The notes under the pieces were generated by a model. The model was given only the letters and a program-made list of their open reading frames with translations. It was not told the DNA's origin and did no database searches. Shown one piece after another: positions 31,625 to 42,868 of a stretch of DNA of 64,000 bases. The DNA lies in the NCBI RefSeq assembly GCF_003315295.1, contig NZ_QNRI01000003.1, forward strand, positions 233,004 through 297,003. Direction: 5' to 3'. Numbering within the stretch: position 1 is the stretch's first letter; every line of letters begins with the position of its first letter. Made by a program: the position numbers and the translations under genes. The DNA comes from Paraliobacillus ryukyuensis. Lineage in GTDB: Bacteria; Bacillota; Bacilli; Bacillales; Amphibacillaceae.

Positions 31625-32596
31625 TTAATCCCCTATCCTTAACGTTTGTTGAACCATGTTTAAATAATATTCAAGATAGCTAGGTACTTTTGTTGCTGTG
31701 ATGGTTAAAAACTCCTTTACAATCGCATAGTCGCCAGATTGCTGGGTATGCATCAAGTCCCCCCACCATTCAGATTCATAGCGTGCAAGCATACTGAAAT
31801 GATAAAGCAACATAAAGTGATGCATTATCTCATGGGTATGAAACGGGATCTCTCGCTTCAAAGGAAAATAAACTTTATCTAATTGCTCATCAAAATAAAA
31901 TGGATTAGACTCGACAGCAGAAATAGGTTGTTTTAACGCACAAGTGAATTGATCATCGTGATTAGTTACTTCTACTACCTGTACATAGGAAGCTAATTTT
32001 TTGATGAACTGTTGTTGTGTGATATGGTAGCTATCCAGAATATCATTAGGGAATACCAACTTAGAATTAGCTAGCTCGCTAACAAAAATAAAATTAGGCT
32101 GTTTTCCAGAAAAAATAAATAAATGATCAAGTTCTGGAATAGATTTTAACAAGCGGTCAATTGTTATTTTATTATTAGTGAACGGTGTGCTAGTAAATAA
32201 CTTGGCAGAAAAATAGGGAAATAGCCCTTTTTGTTGAATCTTCACTTCATCTTGAAGTAATTGATATTGTTGTTTCTTTTGTTTGCGTGTGGATAAACCA
32301 TGAGCTAACAAAGCCGTACTAGATGGATACGTTGGTATTTTGGTTAACAGACAAGCTTTGATTAGATGAATCATCCCATAATAATAAAGCAAGGGCTTGA
32401 TTACCATTGGTGATTGATTACCTGTTTCATAATAAAGTAATCCGTGTTTTATATAATAAAAAAATCGTTCACTATTTTGATAACTCCATCGTTTATCATC
32501 TATAATTTGTTGGTTTTGGTAACATTTTTGCAAAAAACCACGCGCATGATCTTGTGATTGTAAATAACTAAATAGTAGATGTGAATGATGCATCAT
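31625..32596 (-). CDS. yaaC: YaaC family protein
   Basis: A 323-residue protein matching the YaaC family by position and pattern (SHLLFSYLQSQDHARGFLQKCY at the N-terminus; FYFDEQLDKVYFPLKREIPFHTHEIMHHFMLLYHFSMLARYE near the C-terminus). Function is unknown; no transmembrane segment or catalytic motif is obvious. It is transcribed against its neighbours and sits before guaB, as yaaC does in B. subtilis. The start has GAGGAAGACAC upstream, with two adjacent ATG codons. Confidence 0.85.
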   Translation of the reverse strand: MMHHSHLLFSYLQSQDHARGFLQKCYQNQQIIDDKRWSYQNSERFFYYIKHGLLYYETGNQSPMVIKPLLYYYGMIHLIKACLLTKIPTYPSSTALLAHGLSTRKQKKQQYQLLQDEVKIQQKGLFPYFSAKLFTSTPFTNNKITIDRLLKSIPELDHLFIFSGKQPNFIFVSELANSKLVFPNDILDSYHITQQQFIKKLASYVQVVEVTNHDDQFTCALKQPISAVESNPFYFDEQLDKVYFPLKREIPFHTHEIMHHFMLLYHFSMLARYESEWWGDLMHTQQSGDYAIVKEFLTITATKVPSYLEYYLNMVQQTLRIGD

Positions 32597-32728
32597 GTGT
32601 CTTCCTCATTTATTAGTAAGGATAATAGAAATTAATAAATAGAATATATAAAAAGGTTGAAAATCATGTGGCTATGGCTTATTGTAAATAACAATAAGAA
32701 AAAATAGCTTGCTTTCAACTTGTAATAG

Positions 32729-34258
<1,530 letters not shown>

Positions 34259-34282
34259 TCATCTAATTAGTATATTAAAAAA

Positions 34283-34320
34283 TGATCCGGCCCTCCCTTC
34301 AAGATGGCCCGGATTTTTTT
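34283..34320 (+). terminator. Terminator of guaB
   Basis: GATCCGG near 34284 pairs with CCGGAT near 34309-34314, extended by a GC-rich stem and followed by seven T. It lies 25 bases after the guaB stop. Confidence 0.85.
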
Positions 34321-34465
34321 GTGTAAAATAATGAAATGCAAGGATTTAATCGTTTTAAACTTCACATAATCTTCTCATGCCATTCTGGTACAAAAGTACA
34401 TTCCACTTTTCGATAGGATATGATAAAATATTTTGTATGTATTAAAAATTTGGAGGTATAGAAGG

Positions 34466-35803
34466 TTGAAACGTAGAATAAAGACATCCGTGTATTTTGT
34501 ATTTGCTTTTGTCATTTTCCTGACTTCCATCGGTTTCTCGCCTTTGCAAGTTGCAGCAGCTGATCTTGATTTAAAGGCTGAATCAGCGATATTAATTGAT
34601 GGAGAAACAGGGCAAATTCTTTTTGCTAAAAATGCTGATATAAAATTGCCACCTGCAAGTATGACTAAAATGATGACGGAATACCTTACGATGGAAGCAA
34701 TTAAAAATGAAACGATTACTTGGGAAACCGAAACAGGTATTAGTAATTATGCTTACCGTATTTCTGGTGATAGTTCATCATCTGGAATTGGATTGCGTCA
34801 GGACAAGCAATATACAGTCAAAGATTTGTATGAAGCGATGGCAATAAACTCTGATAATGCAGCAAGTATTGCTTTAGCAGAATTAATTGCTGGTAGCGAA
34901 GGCGAATTCGTTAAAATGATGAATCAAAAAGCCGAAGAGCTAGGTATGAAAGAATATGAATTTGTTAATACGACAGGTTTATCAAATAGTGACTTAGGTG
35001 AAGATCATCCTGCAGGAACAGATCCGAATGCAGACAATTTACTTTCTGCACGTGCTGCAGCATTATTAGCATATCATTTAGTAAATGATTATCCAGAATC
35101 ATTGGAATATTCTAGTCAGCTAACAGACGAACTAGATGGACGCACGACCCAAAACTGGAATTGGATGTTACCTTGGAACAACGATAACTTCGCACAGTAC
35201 TATTACGAGGGCATTGACGGACTGAAAACAGGACATACGGATGCAGCGGGCTATACCTTTACCGGAACAGCTGAACGAGATGGTCGTCGGTTAATTTCTG
35301 TTGTAATGAAAACAGATAGCATCGGTGCACGTTTTGAACAAACAAAGAAATTAATGGATTACGGTTTTAATCAGTTCTCTAAACAAGAACTGTATCCAGC
35401 TGGCTATCAAATAGAAGATGAATCAACGTTAAATGTATCCAAAGGAAAAGAAGATACTGTCGAAGTAGAAAGTAAAAATGCGATTACTGCTACAGTGAAA
35501 AATGGAGAAGAAGAAGCATACAGTGTGAACTACCGTTTGAACGAAGATTTATTAGATGAAGATGGTAATCTTATTGCTCCAGTTGAAAAAGGACAAGTTG
35601 TTGGAACAATGGAATTGATTTATACTGGCTCCAAAGCTAATGGTTACATTACTGGAGATGGTCAAAAACAATCGGTTGACTTAGTCGCTACTACTGCAGT
35701 AGAAAAATCAAATTGGTTTATGCTAGCACTTGGAGCGATTGGCGACTTTTTTGGTAATATCTTTACAAGTGTAAAAGATACCGTGGTCGGCTGGTTCTCT
35801 TAA
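34466..35803 (+). CDS. dacA: D-alanyl-D-alanine carboxypeptidase DacA (PBP5)
   Basis: Trims the terminal D-Ala of peptidoglycan stem peptides. It has a signal peptide (YFVFAFVIFLTSIGFSPLQVAAA) and the penicillin-binding motifs SMTK (in PPASMTKMMT), SDN (in AINSDNAAS) and KTG (in GLKTGHTDAAG). The C-terminal amphipathic anchor is IGDFFGNIFTSVKDTVVGWF. GGAGG at 34452 fits the TTG at 34466 (9-base spacing), giving 445 residues, close to the family length. The frame extends upstream to 34433 but without a ribosome site. Confidence 0.96.
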   Translation: MKRRIKTSVYFVFAFVIFLTSIGFSPLQVAAADLDLKAESAILIDGETGQILFAKNADIKLPPASMTKMMTEYLTMEAIKNETITWETETGISNYAYRISGDSSSSGIGLRQDKQYTVKDLYEAMAINSDNAASIALAELIAGSEGEFVKMMNQKAEELGMKEYEFVNTTGLSNSDLGEDHPAGTDPNADNLLSARAAALLAYHLVNDYPESLEYSSQLTDELDGRTTQNWNWMLPWNNDNFAQYYYEGIDGLKTGHTDAAGYTFTGTAERDGRRLISVVMKTDSIGARFEQTKKLMDYGFNQFSKQELYPAGYQIEDESTLNVSKGKEDTVEVESKNAITATVKNGEEEAYSVNYRLNEDLLDEDGNLIAPVEKGQVVGTMELIYTGSKANGYITGDGQKQSVDLVATTAVEKSNWFMLALGAIGDFFGNIFTSVKDTVVGWFS

Positions 35804-35813
35804 TATCATAACG

Positions 35814-35850
35814 TAAAAGGAATTGTCTTCTGGGCAATTCCTTTTTTTAA
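35814..35850 (+). terminator. Terminator of dacA
   Basis: Arms AAAGGAATTG (35816-35825) and CAATTCCTTT (35835-35844) with a T-run. Confidence 0.9.
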
Positions 35851-35960
35851 AAATCGCTTATTCCGACCAGTTTGGTAGCGATTAACTTGCACGTTGGCAC
35901 ACGAATGGTATACAATGTTGCATAATAAACGTGTTAAACATAAATAGGGGGATGAATTTC

Positions 35961-36845
35961 ATGGCAAATGTAGGGACAGATAGAGTTAAACGGGGCATGG
36001 CAGAGATGCAAAAAGGTGGCGTCATTATGGACGTCGTTAACGCAGAACAGGCCAAGATTGCCGAAGAAGCGGGAGCCGTAGCTGTTATGGCTTTAGAGCG
36101 TGTACCTTCTGATATTCGTGCCGCTGGTGGCGTAGCTCGAATGGCAGATCCGACCATCGTGGAAGAAGTAATGAACGCGGTATCGATTCCAGTGATGGCA
36201 AAAGCGCGGATTGGACATATAGTAGAAGCTCGTGTATTAGAATCAATGGGTGTTGATTATATTGATGAAAGTGAGGTATTAACTCCGGCCGATGAAGTAT
36301 ATCATTTAAATAAAAAAGACTACACGATTCCGTTTGTTTGTGGTTGCCGTGATTTAGGCGAAGCGGCTCGTCGGATTGGCGAAGGTGCGTCTATGTTGCG
36401 TACCAAAGGAGAGCCTGGAACAGGTAATATAGTCGAAGCAGTACGACATATGCGTGAAGTAAACGGACAGGTGCGTAAATTGATAGGCATGTCAGAGGAT
36501 GAGATCATGACGTACGCAAAAGAATTAGGCGCACCTTATCACGTGCTCGTAGCTATTAAAGAAAACGGTCGTTTACCTGTCGTTAACTTTGCTGCTGGGG
36601 GTGTAGCAACACCAGCTGATGCCGCCTTAATGATGCAACTAGGTGCAGATGGGGTTTTTGTTGGTTCAGGTATTTTTAAATCAGATGAACCAGCTAAATT
36701 TGCAAAAGCGATCGTGGAAGCAACAACACATTATGACGATTATGAATTAATTGCGAAAGTATCCAAAGGAATTGGTACAGCAATGAAAGGAATCGAAATT
36801 AGTACAATTGCACCTGAACAACGCATGCAAGACCGTGGTTGGTAA
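35961..36845 (+). CDS. pdxS: Pyridoxal 5'-phosphate synthase subunit PdxS
   Basis: Synthase subunit of the PLP synthase; builds PLP from ribose 5-phosphate, glyceraldehyde 3-phosphate and ammonia from PdxT. The 294-residue product begins [20 protein letters not shown] and contains [28 protein letters not shown], the lysine in [10 protein letters not shown] and [37 protein letters not shown] precedes the ATG at 35961. It is followed 24 bases later by pdxT. Confidence 0.98.
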   Translation: MANVGTDRVKRGMAEMQKGGVIMDVVNAEQAKIAEEAGAVAVMALERVPSDIRAAGGVARMADPTIVEEVMNAVSIPVMAKARIGHIVEARVLESMGVDYIDESEVLTPADEVYHLNKKDYTIPFVCGCRDLGEAARRIGEGASMLRTKGEPGTGNIVEAVRHMREVNGQVRKLIGMSEDEIMTYAKELGAPYHVLVAIKENGRLPVVNFAAGGVATPADAALMMQLGADGVFVGSGIFKSDEPAKFAKAIVEATTHYDDYELIAKVSKGIGTAMKGIEISTIAPEQRMQDRGW

Positions 36846-36869
36846 GCTGAAGTAAGGAAGGGATATGTT

Positions 36870-37460
36870 ATGGTGAAAATAGGCGTGTTAGGCTTACAAG
36901 GTGCAGTAAGGGAGCATGTTCGCTCGATTGAAGCAGCACAAGGAGAAGCTATCGTTGTGAAAAAGAAAGAGCAGTTAGCAGAAATAGACGGGCTTATCTT
37001 ACCGGGTGGTGAAAGTACCACTATGCGTCGTTTAATCAATCAATATGGCTTCTTAGAACCTTTACAACAATTTGGTCAAGCAGGAAAACCGATTTTTGGG
37101 ACTTGCGCTGGTTTGATCTTGTTAGCGAAAGAAATCGTTGGCCAGCCAGCTGCACATTTAGGGCTAATGGATATCAAAGTCGAACGAAATGCATTTGGTA
37201 GACAACGTGAATCGTTCGAGGCTATATTACCAATCAAAGACATTGCCGATGACTTTGAAGCAGTATTTATTCGAGCTCCCTATATTGTAGAAGTAGGTCC
37301 GAATGTAGAAGTATTAGCAACCGATCAAGACAGAATCGTTGCAGCTCGGGAAGGACATTACTTATGTAGTGCGTTTCATCCTGAGTTAACCGATGATTAC
37401 AGGTTAACAGCATATTTTGTTAAAATGGTTGAAGAATCACAAAAACATCTTGCATCTTAA
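36870..37460 (+). CDS. pdxT: PLP synthase glutaminase subunit PdxT
   Basis: Class I type glutaminase that supplies ammonia to PdxS. The 196-residue product has [19 protein letters not shown] at the N-terminus, [13 protein letters not shown], the nucleophilic cysteine in [13 protein letters not shown] (near residue 79) and the catalytic His-Glu pair in AFHPELTDD. The ATG is preceded by AAGGAAGGG. Forms the pdxST operon. Confidence 0.97.
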   Translation: MVKIGVLGLQGAVREHVRSIEAAQGEAIVVKKKEQLAEIDGLILPGGESTTMRRLINQYGFLEPLQQFGQAGKPIFGTCAGLILLAKEIVGQPAAHLGLMDIKVERNAFGRQRESFEAILPIKDIADDFEAVFIRAPYIVEVGPNVEVLATDQDRIVAAREGHYLCSAFHPELTDDYRLTAYFVKMVEESQKHLAS

Positions 37461-37504
37461 GATAGTTTTCGTTATGATAGTACAAAATAAGTTGTGAGAT
37501 GAAC

Positions 37505-37755
37505 AAATAAAGCATTGAAGGGAACTAGTAACAGATATTTCTTTCCGAAGAGAGCTGATGGTCGGTGCGAATCAGTGAAAGAACACTGTGAATCCATCCT
37601 GGAGTGGTATGTGGCTGAAAACATACCCGGTTTACCGTCATAAGCCGTTATCGAATAATGAAGCTGGAAGAAAGGCTGTGCCTTTTTTCAATCAGGGTGG
37701 TATCGCGGGAAAAACTCTCGTCCCTAATGTTGTTTAGGGGCGGGGGTTTTTTGTT
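37505..37755 (+). ncRNA. T-box leader of serS (serine specifier)
   Basis: The leader has the GAGAGCTGATGGTCGGTGCG region of stem I, then GTGAATCCATCCTGGAGTGG, in which UCC (37593-37595) is the likely serine specifier. The T-box AGGGTGGTATCGCGGG is at 37694-37709, and a terminator (CTCTCGTCCCTAA with TTAGGGGCGGGGG, then TTTTTT) ends near 37753. It should raise serS expression when tRNA-Ser is uncharged. About 500 bases lie between its terminator and serS. Confidence 0.92.
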
Positions 37756-37771
37756 TGTTTCACGTGAAAAG
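37756..37771. other. parS-like site (14 of 16) after the serS T-box
   Basis: TGTTTCACGTGAAAAG matches the parS consensus at the first 14 bases. It begins directly after the T-box terminator, on the right arm about 16 kb from oriC. Confidence 0.55.
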
Positions 37772-37849
37772 AAAAAAGGCTCTATACTAAATGTGGTGGT
37801 ATCCCTTGATTTCTCAAAGCTTCCCTCGAAGAAAAAAATACACGCAACC

Positions 37850-37990
37850 CCTCTCTTTAATAATGGATATATTGAGGGTGTGAACAACACAATAAAAGTG
37901 ACGAAATGCATATCTTAGGGCATTAAGCGTTTTGAGCGATTGAAAAAGAAGATACTGGGGTGTCAAGAGATAAGAAACATCTTATTATAA
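37850..37990 (+). pseudogene. ISL3-family transposase C-terminal remnant
   Basis: The frame from 37850 reads PLFNNGYIEGVNNTIKVTKCIS, then a TAG, then GIKRFERLKKKILGCQEI, ending at TAA 37988-37990. The IEGxNNxIKVxKR...GxxxFxxFxxxIL pattern is the C-terminal signature of ISL3-type transposases. The premature stop and the lack of the rest of the gene show it is a relic. It lies between the serS leader and serS. Confidence 0.7.
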
Positions 37991-37999
37991 AAGTACCTT

Positions 38000-38165
38000 A
38001 GCAGAGGACATATGCGAGACTCCTACGGGAATAGCAAATGTTTTCGATGGGACGAGTAATCGCAGTCCCACGCGTCCGAAGATCCACTTGGTTAAGTGAT
38101 TTTCTTTACCAAGTGCCGTGCCCGAGGAAAGCGCGTATATTTCCCCTGCGGTTCAGGTACAAGTA
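38000..38165. repeat. Candidate dispersed intergenic repeat
   Basis: The GC-richer stretch GCGAGACTCCTACGGGAA (from about 38014) to GGAAAGCGCGTATATTTCCC (about 38127-38146) resembles a class of intergenic repeats with GAGACTCCTGCGGGA and GGAAAGCG motifs that are common in Bacillaceae genomes. It includes an internal hairpin (CACTTGGT at 38085 with ACCAAGTG at 38108). Only one copy is in this window, so the dispersed nature is recalled, not seen. Confidence 0.5.
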
Positions 38166-38227
38166 TGATGAATAATGTAAGTGTAATAAAAGAGATGATG
38201 GAGTAAAAATTGCACCACCACATTTGA

Positions 38228-39535
<1,308 letters not shown>

Positions 39536-39549
39536 ATTCGTAAATATTA

Positions 39550-39578
39550 TTGACATATATAAGAATAGCTGATATTAT
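39550..39578 (+). promoter_or_regulatory. Promoter of tRNA-Ser
   Basis: TTGACA (39550-39555), 17-base spacer, TATTAT (39573-39578). The tRNA starts 20 bases later. Confidence 0.7.
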
Positions 39579-39597
39579 AAATTTTGTCGTCAGTTTT

Positions 39598-39690
39598 GGA
39601 GGAGTACCCAAGTCCGGCTGAAGGGATCGGTCTTGAAAACCGACAGGGGCTTCACGGCCCGCGGGGGTTCGAATCCCTCCTCCTCCGCCA
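39598..39690 (+). tRNA. tRNA-Ser (UGA)
   Basis: Acceptor arm GGAGGAG (39598-39604) pairs with CTCCTCC (39680-39686), then G and an encoded CCA (39688-39690). The anticodon loop CTTGAAA has anticodon TGA (39634-39636). A long variable arm, typical of tRNA-Ser, lies between the anticodon stem and GGTTCGAATCC. It is close to serS, as in B. subtilis. Confidence 0.97.
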
Positions 39691-39729
39691 TTCTTATACA
39701 TAAAAAATGATGAAATAATAAATGAAACA

Positions 39730-39769
39730 ACAGGAATCATTACCTATTGGTAGTGATTCCTGTTTTTTT
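39730..39769 (+). terminator. Terminator after tRNA-Ser
   Basis: Stem ACAGGAATCA (39730-39739) with TGATTCCTGT (39754-39763), extended by one-off pairs, followed by TTTTTT. Confidence 0.9.
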
Positions 39770-39857
39770 GTTTAGAAAACCCACGCATTTCCTCATCTGT
39801 ACCTATCAATTTCCGTAATTTACGCAAGATTATAACATACCATGTCATTTACAAAAA

Positions 39858-39883
39858 GTAAATATTGTAAACTAAATATTTAC
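39858..39883. promoter_or_regulatory. Inverted repeat upstream of the ABC operon
   Basis: GTAAATATT (39858-39866) and AATATTTAC (39875-39883), 9-bp perfect arms with an 8-base spacer, 79 bases before the transporter operon. A candidate operator; no regulator gene adjoins it. Confidence 0.45.
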
Positions 39884-39961
39884 AGTACTTTCATTCTCTT
39901 TTTACATTCATTTGTTAGCATAGCATTTGTAAGACAAGCAGTGTGATGGGGAGGAAACAAG

Positions 39962-41071
39962 ATGGATGTACATTTAGATCAATTAACCATGCAGTTTAAC
40001 GATACTACTGCTGTTGATAGCATTACAACAACAATTAAGGACGGAGAACTCGTTTCTTTATTGGGACCTAGCGGTTGTGGTAAAAGTACGACTTTAATGC
40101 TTTTGTCTGGCTTATATAAACCAACAGCTGGTGATATATATTTTGGTGATGAAAAGGTAACAACAATGGATGCTGAAAAAAGAGGAATTGGCATGGTTTT
40201 TCAAAACTATGCTTTATATCCGCATCTTTCCGTATTAAAAAATATTATGTTCCCACTAAAAATGCAAAAGGTACCAAAAAAAGAAGCAATCCAACAAGTG
40301 ATGGAAATGGCGAAACTTGTTCAAATTGATCACTTGCTTGATCGTAAGCCTGCCCAGCTATCAGGTGGGCAGCAACAACGAGTGGCAATTGCTCGTGCAC
40401 TCGTCAAAAAACCAAAACTATTATTACTAGATGAACCTTTGTCTAATTTAGATGCAAGATTACGTCTCGAAATGCGCGAAGAAATTAGAAGGATACAACA
40501 AGAGGTTGGTATCACCGCCGTATTTGTGACGCATGACCAAGAAGAAGCATTAAGTATTTCTGATCGTGTCATGCTTATGAATAATGGGGTGTTACAACAA
40601 GAGAATGCACCACAGCAAATGTATCGAAAACCAGAAAACATTTTTGCTGCCAGCTTTCTTGGTAATCCTCCAATTAATTTCTTAACATTACATAAAACTG
40701 AAAACAATACCTATGTGATTCAAGGTTCTAGTCAGACATTGGAATTACCAAGTATGAAATGGCAAACCCATGAAGCGTTCCAAATGGGCTTACGACCAGA
40801 AGATTTATACACTGTACCTGAAGAAGAGGGGTTATTCTCTGGCGAAATCATTCATATGGAGACCATCGGAAGAGATACGTTGATTCGCTTGCAACTAGGT
40901 GACGTGACTGTTCGAGCATTAGTCGATCCAAAAAGTCGACTTCGAGTGGGAGATCGATGCAGCTTAGCGATTGAACCACAAGAGGTACATTATTTTGATC
41001 CGAAAACAGGTGAACGACTCAGAGGAGGAAATGACAATGATGCTCAAGCCAACTTGGAAAAGCACGCTTAA
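39962..41071 (+). CDS. ABC transporter ATPase (UgpC/MsmX type)
   Basis: ATP-binding subunit of a carbohydrate-type importer. The 369-residue product has Walker A GPSGCGKSTT (about residues 35-44), Q-loop FQNYALYPHLS, signature LSGGQQQRVAIARAL, Walker B LLLLDEPLSNLD and the H-loop THDQEEAL. A C-terminal TOBE-type domain (MGLRPEDLYTVPEE onward) is typical of sugar and glycerol-phosphate importers. Substrate cannot be read from it. The end overlaps the next gene by 35 bases. Confidence 0.93.
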   Translation: MDVHLDQLTMQFNDTTAVDSITTTIKDGELVSLLGPSGCGKSTTLMLLSGLYKPTAGDIYFGDEKVTTMDAEKRGIGMVFQNYALYPHLSVLKNIMFPLKMQKVPKKEAIQQVMEMAKLVQIDHLLDRKPAQLSGGQQQRVAIARALVKKPKLLLLDEPLSNLDARLRLEMREEIRRIQQEVGITAVFVTHDQEEALSISDRVMLMNNGVLQQENAPQQMYRKPENIFAASFLGNPPINFLTLHKTENNTYVIQGSSQTLELPSMKWQTHEAFQMGLRPEDLYTVPEEEGLFSGEIIHMETIGRDTLIRLQLGDVTVRALVDPKSRLRVGDRCSLAIEPQEVHYFDPKTGERLRGGNDNDAQANLEKHA

Positions 41072-41930
41072 AGCTCTTCTATACTTGTTACCAGCGCTGT
41101 TAATCCTTGTTACGTTTAATATCTATCCGATTGTTAAGTCTTTCTTAATGAGCTTCTACACGAATTATGATTTTTTTAAGAACATTATCAATGAACGTGG
41201 ATTTAGTAATTTTATTGAGCTATTCCAAGATCCCAATTTTATTCAAGCTCTACAAAATACCGTGATCTTTGTGATTGGTGTTGTTCCAATATCTATCATC
41301 TTATCCTTAGCAATTGCGATATTACTTAATAGTAAAATAAAATTTTCTGGTTTGTTTCGTACCATTTATTTTTTACCTTTTGTAACATCGGTCGTTGCCG
41401 TAGCGATTGTTTGGAGTTGGATCTTCCATTCTGACTATGGTTTATTGAATTATTTCCTCGGTTGGTTTGGAGTTGATCCAATTGATTGGCTTACTGATCC
41501 GACATTTGCAATGCCCGCTTTAATCATTTTGAGCATCTGGAAAGGGTTAGGCTTTAACATCATCATTTTCTTAGCGGGTTTACAAAGTGTGAATGAACAA
41601 TATTATTTAGCTGCAAAGGTTGATGGAGCTTCCGCTTGGCATCGCTTCAAGAGTGTGACATTGCCATTGTTATCACCAACGATGTTTTTCGTGTCAATTA
41701 TCTCGATCATTAATGCTTTTAAAGTGTTTGATGAAATATTTGCCTTATTTAACGGGAAACCAGGTCCGGCCAACAGTGCATTAACCGTTGTGTATTATGT
41801 TTATCAAAAATTCTATGAAGAGTGGGAATTTGGGTTAGCATCTGCAGCTGCCTTTGTGTTATTTATCATCGTCTTCTTATTTACGATCATTCAATTAATT
41901 ATCGGGAGAAAATTTGTTCACTATCAATAA
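41037..41930 (+). CDS. ABC transporter permease, UgpA/MalF type
   Basis: The product is a six-helix inner-membrane permease of the binding-protein-dependent family. The EAA-loop motif appears as LAAKVDGASAWHRFKSVTLPLLSP near residue 200. AGAGGAGG at 41021 sets the start at ATG 41037 (8-base spacing, 297 residues); the frame is open upstream to 40971. It overlaps the ATPase gene and is followed by the second permease 11 bases on. Confidence 0.9.
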   Translation: MMLKPTWKSTLKALLYLLPALLILVTFNIYPIVKSFLMSFYTNYDFFKNIINERGFSNFIELFQDPNFIQALQNTVIFVIGVVPISIILSLAIAILLNSKIKFSGLFRTIYFLPFVTSVVAVAIVWSWIFHSDYGLLNYFLGWFGVDPIDWLTDPTFAMPALIILSIWKGLGFNIIIFLAGLQSVNEQYYLAAKVDGASAWHRFKSVTLPLLSPTMFFVSIISIINAFKVFDEIFALFNGKPGPANSALTVVYYVYQKFYEEWEFGLASAAAFVLFIIVFLFTIIQLIIGRKFVHYQ

Positions 41931-41941
41931 GGAGGAATTCG

Positions 41942-42763
41942 ATGCGTTCCGCACTATCTAAATCAACTATTTATATCTTACTCGCTATTGGTGCAGTATT
42001 TATGTTATTGCCTTTTGTTTGGATGCTTAGTACATCCTTAAAAGCACCAAACGAAGTAATGGCAATGCCGCCCGTTTGGATTCCTTCTGAACTGAATTGG
42101 GATAATTTTACCGAAGCTTTAGCTGTAGCACCATTTGATCGTTACTTTGTGAATAGTTTAATTGTTACTGTTATCAGTACAATTGGAGAATTAGTTACAA
42201 CGATTTTAGCAGCGTATGCTTTTTCTCGAATTAATTTTTTTGGAAAAAATATTATTTTCGCTGTGTTATTAGGAACAATGATGGTCCCTGGAGAAGTATT
42301 GTTGATTCCAAACTTTGTTACTTTGTCCAATTTAGGATGGATTGATACCTATCAAGCATTAATCGTTCCTTGGACAGCAAGCGTATTTGCCATTTTCTTA
42401 TTGCGTCAATTTTTCTTAGGGGTCCCAAAAGAACTATCCTTTGCAGCTAAAGTGGATGGCTGTAGTGAGTTTCGTTTCTTGTGGTATGTTATGGTCCCCT
42501 TAGCTAAACCAGCATTAATAACAGTTGCATTATTAAAAATTATTAATAGTTGGAATGCATTCTTGTGGCCATTAATTGTCACCAATTCACAAGAACTACG
42601 AACATTACCTGTTGGGTTATCTGCCTTTACAACAGAAGCTGGTATTAAATATGAATTACTGATGGCAGCTTCGACAATGGTCGTTGTACCAATGTTAATA
42701 CTGTTCTTTATTATGCAGAAATATATTATTGCTGGTGTCGCAAGGTCTGGATTGAAAGGTTAG
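41942..42763 (+). CDS. ABC transporter permease, UgpE/MalG type
   Basis: A second six-helix permease subunit, 273 residues. The EAA-loop reads FAAKVDGCSEFRFLWYVMVPLAKPAL. It starts MRSALSKSTIYILLAIGAVF with AAGGAGGAATTCG before the ATG at 41942; the longer frame to 41822 lacks a ribosome site. It forms a heterodimer with the upstream permease by family knowledge. Confidence 0.9.
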   Translation: MRSALSKSTIYILLAIGAVFMLLPFVWMLSTSLKAPNEVMAMPPVWIPSELNWDNFTEALAVAPFDRYFVNSLIVTVISTIGELVTTILAAYAFSRINFFGKNIIFAVLLGTMMVPGEVLLIPNFVTLSNLGWIDTYQALIVPWTASVFAIFLLRQFFLGVPKELSFAAKVDGCSEFRFLWYVMVPLAKPALITVALLKIINSWNAFLWPLIVTNSQELRTLPVGLSAFTTEAGIKYELLMAASTMVVVPMLILFFIMQKYIIAGVARSGLKG

Positions 42764-42868
42764 TAATCAGCTATTTTAGGAGGTGGTGCGAAACAAAAGG
42801 TAGGTCGTTTGCTAGCCAATTGTTATTCCAAATCCAAATTAATCATTTAACCGAGGGGGAAATATTTC

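Noticed and set aside
37658..37918. 86-codon frame as a real gene
   Set aside because: Its first part runs through the T-box terminator; only the tail (from 37850) shows a transposase-like pattern with a stop, so it is listed as a relic.
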